A DNA stretch of 64,000 nucleotides. Source: CAVQGF01 sp045807945. GTDB taxonomy: Bacteria; Acidobacteriota; Terriglobia; Terriglobales; Acidobacteriaceae. The DNA lies in assembly GCA_045807945.1 (NCBI GenBank), contig JBJMGI010000086.1, positions 10,654-74,653 of the forward strand, written 5' to 3'. The notes beneath the pieces were generated by a model, which ran no database searches, had not been told where the DNA came from, and was given only the letters and a program-made list of their open reading frames with translations. A program made the translations under genes and the position numbers. Shown here piece by piece: positions 34,597 to 41,602 of the stretch (positions are counted from its first letter, which is position 1; every line of letters starts with the position of its first letter).

Positions 34597-35228
34597 GCGC
34601 CCCGGGCAAGGTCCTGGCCTACTGCGTCCTCGAGCGATTAGAAGACTTATCGGATGTGGCTGGCGTCGGCGGCCAGCCCGTTCGCAGCATCGCTTTTCAA
34701 AACCTCATCGCTCTCTACTCAGACTTTTCCGAAACTAGGAGTCTCAATCAGGAAGATGCTCTGCGCTTTCATTCCGTGCTTAAATCCGTGTTCGAGAAGC
34801 AAGCGGTCGTCCCATTTCGTTTCCCCACGTTCCTCGATGGCGAGACCGCCCTGCACAACGAATTGCGCGAAAACCACTCCAAGTACGCCGCCGACCTCGA
34901 GCGCATCCGAAACCTCGTGCAAATGGAGCTGCGCATATCCAACTCAACGCACGAAACCTCACGCGCTTCTGGAAAGGACTATCTTGAGTCGAAGCGGCAG
35001 CAGGCGCGCAGTGTGCAGGAGGTCATTCGCGCGGTTTGCGACTCTGCCGCGGACCTGATCTCGGATTCCAAAGAACGCCCAGCCGAGCAGGGCATTCGCT
35101 TTTACGCGCTCACCAAGCGCACTGACGCGGCATCATTTCGCGAACGCATCCAGAACATCAAAGCCTCACCTGCGCTTAGAATCCTGGTAAGCGGCCCTTG
35201 GCCCGCCACGGAATTCCTCGATGACTGA
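34593..35228 (+). CDS. gvpL: Gas vesicle protein GvpF/GvpL family, copy 2
   Basis: The 211-residue product is a shorter, diverged GvpF/L: 'GKVLAYCVLERLEDL' at the start in place of YVYGI, 'FEKQAVVPFRFPTFLDGETAL' near residue 75 (cf. P-x-R-F-G-T), a helical middle, and 'LRILVSGPWPATEFLDD' at the end. Loss of the usual glycine in R-F-G-T suggests a specialised role. It overlaps gvpS by 4 nt and gvpK by 8 nt, so translation is coupled throughout. Confidence 0.85.
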   Translation: MSAPGKVLAYCVLERLEDLSDVAGVGGQPVRSIAFQNLIALYSDFSETRSLNQEDALRFHSVLKSVFEKQAVVPFRFPTFLDGETALHNELRENHSKYAADLERIRNLVQMELRISNSTHETSRASGKDYLESKRQQARSVQEVIRAVCDSAADLISDSKERPAEQGIRFYALTKRTDAASFRERIQNIKASPALRILVSGPWPATEFLDD

Positions 35229-35580
35229 TCGCCACAACCAAACGCCCGCCGAGATGGAAGCCGCCATCGAAGATTTGAAGCGGCAGATCTCCACCGCCAC
35301 ACAGGCCGGCATGCAGCGCATTGCTTGTGACCCGGAGAGCATCGAGAAAGGGCTGGCGAAACTTGTCCTCGGGCTTATCGAGCTTCTGCGCCAGCTCATG
35401 GAGCGCCAAGCAGTGCGCCGCATGGAAGGCGGTTCTTTGACGGATGAGCAGATTGAGAACATGGGCCAGGCTTTGATGAAGCTGGAAGAGAAGATCCACG
35501 AGCTTGCCGCACAATTTGGACTCAAGCCCGAAGACCTCAACCTGCAACTGGGGCCGCTGGTCGGCGCGCGCAAGGATTAA
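35221..35580 (+). CDS. gvpK: Gas vesicle protein GvpK
   Basis: The 119-residue helical protein carries the GvpK signature 'ACDPESIEKGLAKLVLGLIELL', 'LMERQAVRRMEGGSLTDEQIE' and 'FGLKPEDLNLQLGPL' (the first residues of each recognised from the family). GvpK is an essential accessory protein of gas vesicle formation in most hosts. It is followed by a 240-nt gap with a strong promoter, marking a transcription break before gvpJ-gvpA. Confidence 0.95.
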   Translation: MTDRHNQTPAEMEAAIEDLKRQISTATQAGMQRIACDPESIEKGLAKLVLGLIELLRQLMERQAVRRMEGGSLTDEQIENMGQALMKLEEKIHELAAQFGLKPEDLNLQLGPLVGARKD

Positions 35581-35708
35581 GGCGCTGCCAGCCACGTTTG
35601 AAAAGAGCATTCCGACACCATTTATAGCCCTTCCTGTGCAACCATCTGCTCTATTTCGCATTCCAATCTGCTGATTTTTCCCCCAAAGTTGTTTTCGACC
35701 AGGATTGA

Positions 35709-35738
35709 TTGACAGGTTTTGAGTCGGGGTCGTAGTAT
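35709..35738 (+). promoter_or_regulatory. Strong sigma-70-type promoter before gvpJ-gvpA
   Basis: TTGACA (35709-35714), an 18-nt spacer and TAGTAT (35733-35738) form the best housekeeping-type promoter I find in the window. The expected start near 35745 leaves a 75-nt leader before gvpJ. It would raise shell-protein mRNA above that of the accessory genes upstream. Confidence 0.7.
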
Positions 35739-35820
35739 GCGTGAGCGCCGCTGTATTCTCACGAGTTTTGGCTGTGTTCGCTAGCTGGCAAAGCATCAGG
35801 CGGCTGTCTCCCTGAAAACT

Positions 35821-36153
35821 ATGGATCGCGTCCCCACCATCTCTGGCAATACGAACCTGATCGACATTCTGGATCGGGTCCTCGACAAGGGCCTGGTCAT
35901 CGCTGGCGATATCAGTATTGCGCTGGCGAACGTGGAGCTTTTGACGATCAGGATTCGCTTACTGATTTGTTCCGTGGACAAAGCCGAACAGATCGGATTG
36001 AACTGGTGGAAGCACGATCCCAATCTCACCGCACCCGTACGGACTGGCATTCCGGGTTCCAAGTCTTTGCCCGCAATGCCGCCAGCGTCGGTGAGGGAAA
36101 GTATTAAGACCTCAAGGACAACCAAGGCAGCTCGTCCAAAACGCGCCAGGTAA
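35821..36153 (+). CDS. gvpJ: Gas vesicle shell protein GvpJ
   Basis: The 110-residue product has the GvpA-type core 'NLIDILDRVLDKGLVIAGD' and then 'ELLTIRIRLLICSVDKAEQIGLNWW', with the W-W and K-x-D-P pattern typical of GvpJ rather than GvpA. It is a minor shell component needed for shape or tip formation. The C-terminal 35 residues are Pro/Ser-rich and end in a basic tail (TTKAARPKRAR), longer than usual. No strong ribosome binding site is visible, in contrast to gvpA 26 nt downstream. Confidence 0.88.
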   Translation: MDRVPTISGNTNLIDILDRVLDKGLVIAGDISIALANVELLTIRIRLLICSVDKAEQIGLNWWKHDPNLTAPVRTGIPGSKSLPAMPPASVRESIKTSRTTKAARPKRAR

Positions 36154-36166
36154 CCCCGGGGGCGGT

Positions 36167-36172
36167 AGGAGG
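36167..36172 (+). promoter_or_regulatory. Consensus ribosome binding site of gvpA
   Basis: A full AGGAGG with 7-nt spacing to the gvpA ATG, the strongest in the cluster; other gvp genes rely on overlap coupling or weak sites. This fits the need for high GvpA output. Confidence 0.8.
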
Positions 36173-36179
36173 AATTCAA

Positions 36180-36470
36180 ATGGCAGTTGAACGTGTATCC
36201 GGCGGATCAAGTCTTATTGACGTATTGGATCGCGTACTCGATAAAGGCATCGTTATCGACGCGTGGGTCCGTATCTCGCTGGTCGGCATTGACCTGATCA
36301 CGGTGGAAGCGCGCGTTGTCGTCGCCTCCATTGACACGTACCTCAAATACGCCGACGCGGTCGGACTCACCGGTCTTGTCGCCAAGCCGCAACTGACCGA
36401 AGGTGCCGGCGAAACGGAAGTCATCGTCACCAAGGAGCGCACACCGGTACGCCGCACCACTCGCAGGTGA
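36180..36470 (+). CDS. gvpA: Major gas vesicle structural protein GvpA
   Basis: GvpA polymerises into the gas-permeable protein shell of the vesicle. The 96-residue product has the canonical core 'SSLIDVLDRVLDKGIVIDAW', 'VRISLVGIDLITVEARVVVA' and 'SIDTYLKYADAVGL', including the I-D-A-W and T-Y-L-K-Y residues that separate GvpA from GvpJ/M/S. A charged tail of about 30 residues (ending TPVRRTTRR) exceeds the usual 70-residue length. Only one GvpA copy is present. It is followed after 19 nt by the histidine kinase gene without a terminator. Confidence 0.95.
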   Translation: MAVERVSGGSSLIDVLDRVLDKGIVIDAWVRISLVGIDLITVEARVVVASIDTYLKYADAVGLTGLVAKPQLTEGAGETEVIVTKERTPVRRTTRR

Positions 36471-36489
36471 TCCGGCCCGGTGAGGGCTT

Positions 36490-38703
36490 ATGGCTGCGGG
36501 CAGAGAGATAACGGCGGTGGCACTGAAAAAGGGACATATGGCCACGGCGGCGTCGCGGGCTCAGATACTCAATACGGAAAAACTGGATCGGCGCACTGCC
36601 TACTCCAGGCAGCCCGCCCTCCGTTTGTTGCTTGCCGAGCGATCGGAAGAGATTCTTCCTATCCTGCTCGACGAGATCGTCCGCATCGGTTATCAACGGG
36701 CCTTCGTCGCTGAGGTCGATTTCGAAAGCGGGCAGGTGCAAGTCTCGGCGGAAGTGAACTGCCCGCCCAAATACACCAAAAAATTCCAAACCTTTCTCTG
36801 GACCGGTGACGATCCGCTGGTCGGAGTCCTGCAAAAAGGCGAGCCGGCTGTCCTTCCGAACGCTGCGCTGAACCGTCGCGCGCTGTATTGCCACCCCATC
36901 ATCTTTCGTAACCGCACCCGCTGTTGGGAAGCGGAACGCACGCGCCAGGGCGAATGCCTCGCTGTTTTGAATGACCGCAGTGTCCGGCGCATGGGACTTC
37001 AGGAGCAGACTTGCAGCACCTGCGAGATGCGCGGCTACGCATACGTTGTCGCCGTGGATCTGCCCAAGACCACCAGCGAGCGCCAACTCGCCGATCTCAG
37101 AGCGCTCATAGAGCTTTCGAACCGTTATCTAACGCGCCTTTTCAAGGTCGAGCATTATTACAACCGCATGCGCGACATGGACGTGGTCATCGCGCAAATG
37201 GAGACCGTGCTCGCCAGCATGGCCGACCCGGTCATCCTTACCGATCCGCAGCACCGCGTCATCACGCAGAACAAGGCTGCCGAGCGCTTCTTCAGCATCC
37301 CTGAGAACGCCAGCGAGGGCGCGCAGCGCGCTCTCGAATTGAACAACCTGCTGTTCTCCGCCGCGCTGTCTTCCATGGCGATGTCGGGCACCGATTCCTC
37401 ACGCGACCTCACACTAGTGGACGCGAAGGAAGGTGAAGAAGTCCTCTTCGAGGCTGTTACCGCGCCAACCTACAGCCGTGAAGGCCTTCGGACTGGCTTG
37501 GTCACCGTGATGCGCGACGTAACCGACCTGCGCAAGGCCGATCTCGAAGTCCGCGCCAACCTCGAAAAGCTGATGCTGGCTGAAGAAGTCGTGCGTCAGG
37601 ACCGCGATCGCATGTCGCTCGTCATCGAGGCGGTGGGCGACCCCATCATCGTCGCCGACAATGCTGGCAAACCGGTGCAGTTCGACAGCCTCGCCGCGCA
37701 ACTGTTCGGCAAGGTCGGTGAAGACGTTCGCGATCAGGGTCGTGTGCGCAATCTCGTGAAGCTGTCCGCATATCTGACGGCGTTCACGTTCTCCTTCGGG
37801 CAGACAGAAGAAGGCAAGCTGAAGCTCTATCACCCGCCGACCGACACGCAGATCGAATACAACACCCGTTCCGGCAAGATCCTCGACGCTCGCGGCCAGG
37901 TCTCTCACACGGTGACCGTCCTTCGCGACCTCTCCGCCCTCCGCAAGGTGGAAGAGCTGCGTGTGCAGGCCCGCATGCTAGAGATGGAAAAGTTCGCTGC
38001 CACCGGCCGCCTCGCCGGCACCATCGCACACGAAGTCAACAATCCTATGGAGGCGATCAAGAACTCCATTCACCTCCTGCAGAACCGCATCAAGCCCGGC
38101 GCCGAGCCCGTGTACGAGATCCTCAAGTCCGAGACCGATCGCGTCGCCCGCATCGTCCGCCAGATGCTTGGCCTGTATCGCTCTTCGTCGCAGATCGGCG
38201 GCTTCGACCTGAACCGCGTCATTGAAGACACCCTCACTCTCTTCGGCAGGCAGCTGGAGCGCTCCGGCGTCAAGACAGACCTGGAGCTCGGCAGCCTTCC
38301 TCCTGTGGTTGGAAGCGCGGACCAATTCCGCCAGATCCTTTCCAACCTGGTTGTGAATGCAAAAGATGCGATGTCGCAAACTGACGCGAATTCTGAGCTC
38401 TCGAATGCCGGAAACTCTAATGGCAAGTCGCTCAAGCTGCTGATCCGTACTCGCCACCTCGCCCACGGTGGTTCACGCGGCCGCGTCGCCGTCACAGTGG
38501 CAGACACTGGGGGCGGAATTCCCCCAGCTATCCGCGACAACATGTTTGAGCCGTTCGTATCGAGCAAGGGAGAAAAGGGAACGGGCTTGGGTCTATGGAT
38601 CGTTCGCGGCATCACCGAAAGCCACGGGGGCAAGATCCGCGTGCGCAGCCGCGAAGGCGAGGGGACCGTCTTCCAGATCTACCTTCCGGTGGTACGAAGC
38701 TGA
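36490..38703 (+). CDS. Soluble sensor histidine kinase with cysteine-rich N-terminal sensor and PAS domains, inside gvp cluster
   Basis: The 737-residue protein lacks membrane helices. Order: a GAF-like N-terminal domain (about 40-215) with six cysteines at 91, 134, 145, 156, 175 and 178 (the last two as CSTC); a PAS domain (about 235-350); a second PAS-like domain (about 370-485); HisKA with H514 in 'TIAHEVNNPMEAIKNS'; HATPase with N-box NLVVNAKDAM (619), DTGGG (672) and GTGLGL (697). The cysteine set could hold an Fe-S cluster or zinc, suggesting a redox or oxygen sensor; this is inference. Its stop overlaps the receiver start (TGATG). Position between gvpA and gvpF implies control of gas vesicles. 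Confidence 0.92.
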   Translation: MAAGREITAVALKKGHMATAASRAQILNTEKLDRRTAYSRQPALRLLLAERSEEILPILLDEIVRIGYQRAFVAEVDFESGQVQVSAEVNCPPKYTKKFQTFLWTGDDPLVGVLQKGEPAVLPNAALNRRALYCHPIIFRNRTRCWEAERTRQGECLAVLNDRSVRRMGLQEQTCSTCEMRGYAYVVAVDLPKTTSERQLADLRALIELSNRYLTRLFKVEHYYNRMRDMDVVIAQMETVLASMADPVILTDPQHRVITQNKAAERFFSIPENASEGAQRALELNNLLFSAALSSMAMSGTDSSRDLTLVDAKEGEEVLFEAVTAPTYSREGLRTGLVTVMRDVTDLRKADLEVRANLEKLMLAEEVVRQDRDRMSLVIEAVGDPIIVADNAGKPVQFDSLAAQLFGKVGEDVRDQGRVRNLVKLSAYLTAFTFSFGQTEEGKLKLYHPPTDTQIEYNTRSGKILDARGQVSHTVTVLRDLSALRKVEELRVQARMLEMEKFAATGRLAGTIAHEVNNPMEAIKNSIHLLQNRIKPGAEPVYEILKSETDRVARIVRQMLGLYRSSSQIGGFDLNRVIEDTLTLFGRQLERSGVKTDLELGSLPPVVGSADQFRQILSNLVVNAKDAMSQTDANSELSNAGNSNGKSLKLLIRTRHLAHGGSRGRVAVTVADTGGGIPPAIRDNMFEPFVSSKGEKGTGLGLWIVRGITESHGGKIRVRSREGEGTVFQIYLPVVRS

Positions 38704-39089
38704 TGGCGCGAGACGGGCGAAAATCGAAGGTGTTGGTGGTGGACGATGAACGGAACGTCCTGCTCACCTACAAGATGCTGCTCGAGCAACAGGGATACGA
38801 GGCCATCGCTTCGCTTACCGCGAAGGAAGCTATCGGCCTGATCGAAAAACAGGATTTCGACCTGCTGTTATGTGATTTGTCGCTTGAAGAAAAGCGCACC
38901 GGCTTTGAAGTGATCCAAGCCGCGCGGGCACGCCGTCGCCGCGTGCCTGCGGTCCTGCTCACTGGCTACGCATCGCCGGAAGCTGCGGACTACGCCAGGG
39001 AGAACGAGGTTTCTGTGCTGTACAAGCCGATCGAGATAGACGAGTTCCTGAAGACAATTGCCACTTTGTTGAAGGAGAACCATGCCTAA
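38703..39089 (+). CDS. Single-domain response regulator, partner of the gvp-cluster kinase
   Basis: The 128-residue receiver has the acid pair D14-D15 in 'VLVVDDERNVLL', phosphoacceptor D58 in 'LLLCDLSLEE', T87 and K108 ('VLYKPIEID'). There is no DNA-binding or enzymatic output. It overlaps the kinase by 1 nt and the next gvpF by 8 nt, so it must act by binding another protein, possibly a Gvp factor or another regulator. Confidence 0.93.
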   Translation: MARDGRKSKVLVVDDERNVLLTYKMLLEQQGYEAIASLTAKEAIGLIEKQDFDLLLCDLSLEEKRTGFEVIQAARARRRRVPAVLLTGYASPEAADYARENEVSVLYKPIEIDEFLKTIATLLKENHA

Positions 39090-40068
39090 AAAGACGCTCA
39101 AAAAGAGCAGCACAAAGGCAAAGAGCCGCGCCTCAAGGCCAGTAAAGAGCAGCCCTGGGCCTCGGGTGATCCCCTCTCGCAGCAGCGGCGAGGGCGCCGC
39201 GGTGCGTTCCATGGACTCCGGCATACACACCATGGACCTGGCGCACGCTCCCGAGTCCATCCCACGGCAGCGCGGGGGTGACGGTGGGTTCCGCCCTGAG
39301 ACTATCGGCGAAGGCCGTTACGTGTACGGCATCATCGCCGGTCGCGATTCACTCACCTTCGGCAAGATGGGTCTCGGCGGCAACAGCGAAATGGTTTACA
39401 CCGTTAACCACGGCGACATCTCCGCCGTCGTCAGCCGAACCAACGTCTTCATCTTCGACCCCACCCGTGAGAACGCTCTCGCGCACGAGCATGTGATCGA
39501 ATCGGTCATGAAGTCGCACACCATTATTCCCATGAGCTTCGGCACGGTCTTCCGCACCGACGACGACATCAAGGAAGTGCTGCGCAGTATCTACCCTTCG
39601 CTCAAAGACGTCCTTGAGCAGATGTCAGGAAAAGTCGAGTTCGGGTTGAAGGTCACCTGGGACCGTGACCAGATCGTCGAGGAACTCAAGCGGCAGGATG
39701 AAGAGATCCACCGCTTCCATCTTGAGATCACCAAGAAGCACCTGCAATCTACGTATCTTGCCCGCATGCAGCTGGGCCGCATGATCGACAAGGCGCTGGT
39801 CGAAACCTCGTCACAGTACGTCCGCGAGATTTACGAGGCGCTGCGCAACGTCTGCGTCGCTTCGCGCGATAACAAGCCCATCGGCGAGAAGATGATCATG
39901 AATGCGGCCTTCCTGATCGAACGCCAGCGCGAAACCGAGTTTGACGCCGCCGTGAACCGCGTCGCCAAGCGCTTCGGCAATCGCTTGAACTTCCGCTACA
40001 CCGGGCCGTGGCCGCCGTATAACTTCGTCAACATCCGCCTCAAACTCGAACGCGGAACGGCGAACTGA
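39082..40068 (+). CDS. gvpF: Gas vesicle protein GvpF/GvpL family, copy 3, with basic N-terminal tail
   Basis: The 328-residue product contains the full GvpF pattern from residue 78: 'GRYVYGIIAGRDSL', 'HGDISAVVSRTNVF', 'HTIIPMSFGTVFRTDDD' and 'FRYTGPWPPYNFVNIRLKL'. It is the most canonical of the three copies. It has an additional 75-residue N-terminus that is very basic and Ser/Pro-rich ('MPKKTLKKSSTKAKSRASRP'), probably disordered, absent from typical GvpF. Its frame overlaps the receiver gene by 8 nt. Confidence 0.92.
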   Translation: MPKKTLKKSSTKAKSRASRPVKSSPGPRVIPSRSSGEGAAVRSMDSGIHTMDLAHAPESIPRQRGGDGGFRPETIGEGRYVYGIIAGRDSLTFGKMGLGGNSEMVYTVNHGDISAVVSRTNVFIFDPTRENALAHEHVIESVMKSHTIIPMSFGTVFRTDDDIKEVLRSIYPSLKDVLEQMSGKVEFGLKVTWDRDQIVEELKRQDEEIHRFHLEITKKHLQSTYLARMQLGRMIDKALVETSSQYVREIYEALRNVCVASRDNKPIGEKMIMNAAFLIERQRETEFDAAVNRVAKRFGNRLNFRYTGPWPPYNFVNIRLKLERGTAN

Positions 40069-40075
40069 GGAAAGC

Positions 40076-40420
40076 ATGTTCCTGATAGACGACCTGTTGC
40101 TCCTCCCCATCGATGGGATGAAGTTCATCTTCCGCACCCTCGCGAAGGTCGCGGAGGAGCAGTACACGGATGACGCTCCTGTAAAGGAGAAGTTGCTCGA
40201 GCTGCAGGTCCGTCTTGAAGAGGGCAAGGTCACGGAGGAGGAGTACGTTCAGGAAGAAGCGGCCATTCTTCGCGAACTGCGCGAGATCGAGAACCGCAAG
40301 CGCGAAATGGCGGGAGTTGCGCGTGAAGACGATGTCCGTGCGCCGTTTACCGGCAAAGTCGGCGAGGGCTCCGGAGTTTCCGTGAACCTCGGCTACGGCC
40401 AGGATAGAAAAGAGAAGTAA
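40076..40420 (+). CDS. gvpG: Gas vesicle protein GvpG
   Basis: The 114-residue product starts 'MFLIDDLLLLPIDGMKFIF' and continues with a charged helix 'LLELQVRLEEGKVTEEEYVQ', the GvpG signature. GvpG is an accessory protein that normally sits next to gvpF, as here (7-nt gap). It is the last recognisable gene of the cluster; a REP-like element follows. Confidence 0.93.
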   Translation: MFLIDDLLLLPIDGMKFIFRTLAKVAEEQYTDDAPVKEKLLELQVRLEEGKVTEEEYVQEEAAILRELREIENRKREMAGVAREDDVRAPFTGKVGEGSGVSVNLGYGQDRKEK

Positions 40421-40530
40421 GTCATCCTGTGCTCGAGTACCTCTCCGCAGAATCTGCACGACGGAGGTCATCCCCGAGCGAGTGTGAGTCCGCCCTAGCG
40501 GACGAGAGCGAGTCGCGGGATCTGCATTTG
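40421..40530. repeat. REP-like intergenic element (GTCATCCTG type), copy 2
   Basis: It starts directly after the gvpG stop with GTCATCCTGTGC, includes GCAGAATCTGC, a perfect hairpin GTCCGC-CCTA-GCGGAC (40488-40503), and ends CGAGTCGCGGGATCTGCATTTG (described, 22 nt region 40509-40530). It is related in layout to 26169-26236 and may terminate the gvp operon. Confidence 0.5.
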
Positions 40531-40563
40531 CCTTTACTAACAACCAGCAACCAGCAACTGCTT

Positions 40564-40764
40564 TTAGATCTCGGGATAAAAATCGAAGAACGCTTCCGTG
40601 CTCGCGCGTAACTGCTTCTCGATATCCTCTTTGCTTCCTTCAAGAACATGCATGGTCACGTGGGCTGTCTTGCCATTCTTCAGGGTAAGGGAGGCGTCTT
40701 CGATCTCTCCCAGCTCATCGGCCGGCAGTAATCGCATTCCGTAGACTAGAGTCAGGTTCGCCAT
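40564..40764 (-). CDS. Small conserved-looking hypothetical protein
   Basis: The 66-residue product 'MANLTLVYGMRLLPADELG' ... 'TAHVTMHVLEGSKEDIEKQL' ... 'FFDFYPEI' appears to be a small alpha/beta protein with no recognised motif. The ATG 40764 is preceded at 7 nt by a TACAAT box and has no Shine-Dalgarno sequence. Divergent from the secreted protein at 40795. Confidence 0.6.
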   Translation of the reverse strand: MANLTLVYGMRLLPADELGEIEDASLTLKNGKTAHVTMHVLEGSKEDIEKQLRASTEAFFDFYPEI

Positions 40765-40770
40765 GCTCGC

Positions 40771-40789
40771 GATTGTACTTGATACAATC
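40771..40789. promoter_or_regulatory. Symmetric divergent promoter: palindrome with two TACAATC boxes
   Basis: GATTGTA-CTTGA-TACAATC is a perfect 7-bp inverted repeat. Read rightward TACAAT ends 6 nt before GTG 40795; read leftward TACAAT ends 7 nt before ATG 40764. Both genes could be transcribed leaderless from overlapping face-to-back promoters, or the dyad could be an operator. Confidence 0.6.
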
Positions 40790-40794
40790 TCCGC

Positions 40795-41550
40795 GTGATC
40801 TCCTCTCGCACCGCTTTCCTCCTGCTTTTTTGCGCTTCGATGCTCCACGCGCAAGGCACACCTCAGGAAGAGAAGCCTTCGCCGGCCCCGCAGGTGAAGA
40901 TCAACTACATCAACGTCTGTGCGCCATCTGAAGACGAGCGCAAAGAGATCGCCTCAGCTCTCGCCCGCGTGCCGCTGAAGGCTCCGTTCTCGGCCGATTT
41001 TGAAGTCTCGCGCGGCCACACTACCGAGACGCCAGAATCCATGGCCTTCGCTAAGGCAGCGCTTCCTGCTGCGGTTCAAGACTCTTCCCAGCCGAGTGCC
41101 GAGTCGAGTTGGGTCCGTATCCGCCGCGATTTCTCCGGAACGCCATTCGGGACCGCCCAATACTCCATCAGCTTTGATCCGAAAAGCGTGACCGAGACCT
41201 TCGTCTTCCGCATGCGCGATTTCAAGAAAGATGAAGTCATGCAGATCGCGCTCGAAGATTCTATTTCTGCTGCCAGCGATCCCATTCTCGTAGCCCAAAG
41301 CGAGACTCCGGTTGACCATGTGAAGATCGAACGCTTCGGCAAAGGCTCGCTCGGGCTTCGCCGTTGTCCCGATGCCGACCAGAGCAGTCTAGAGCCGCTC
41401 TTTAAGTCTGCGAATGACCTTGCCCAACGTTATCGAATGGCGCTCCGTGTGCGTGACTCCGTCCCCGCAGACTTGCGCCGCGTCGGTGCCGGCGCGTCGG
41501 CAAAGCCCAGGACAGCTGCGAAGCCCAAGGCTGCACCCAAGCCGAAATGA
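40795..41550 (+). CDS. Secreted protein of unknown function
   Basis: The 251-residue product has a signal peptide ending near SMLHAQG, a mature beta-rich domain ('VKINYINVCAPSEDERKEIASAL', in part; 'PFGTAQYSISFDPKSVTETFVFRM', in part) and an Ala/Lys/Pro tail (AKPRTAAKPKAAPKPK), as found in proteins that contact the cell wall or nucleic acid. No known domain is recognised. The GTG start lies 6 nt after TACAAT. Confidence 0.7.
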   Translation: MISSRTAFLLLFCASMLHAQGTPQEEKPSPAPQVKINYINVCAPSEDERKEIASALARVPLKAPFSADFEVSRGHTTETPESMAFAKAALPAAVQDSSQPSAESSWVRIRRDFSGTPFGTAQYSISFDPKSVTETFVFRMRDFKKDEVMQIALEDSISAASDPILVAQSETPVDHVKIERFGKGSLGLRRCPDADQSSLEPLFKSANDLAQRYRMALRVRDSVPADLRRVGAGASAKPRTAAKPKAAPKPK

Positions 41551-41602
41551 ATCCTCGCTGCTGCCAACGAATCAAATTCAGTTCAAAAGGTTAAGACGAA
41601 CT

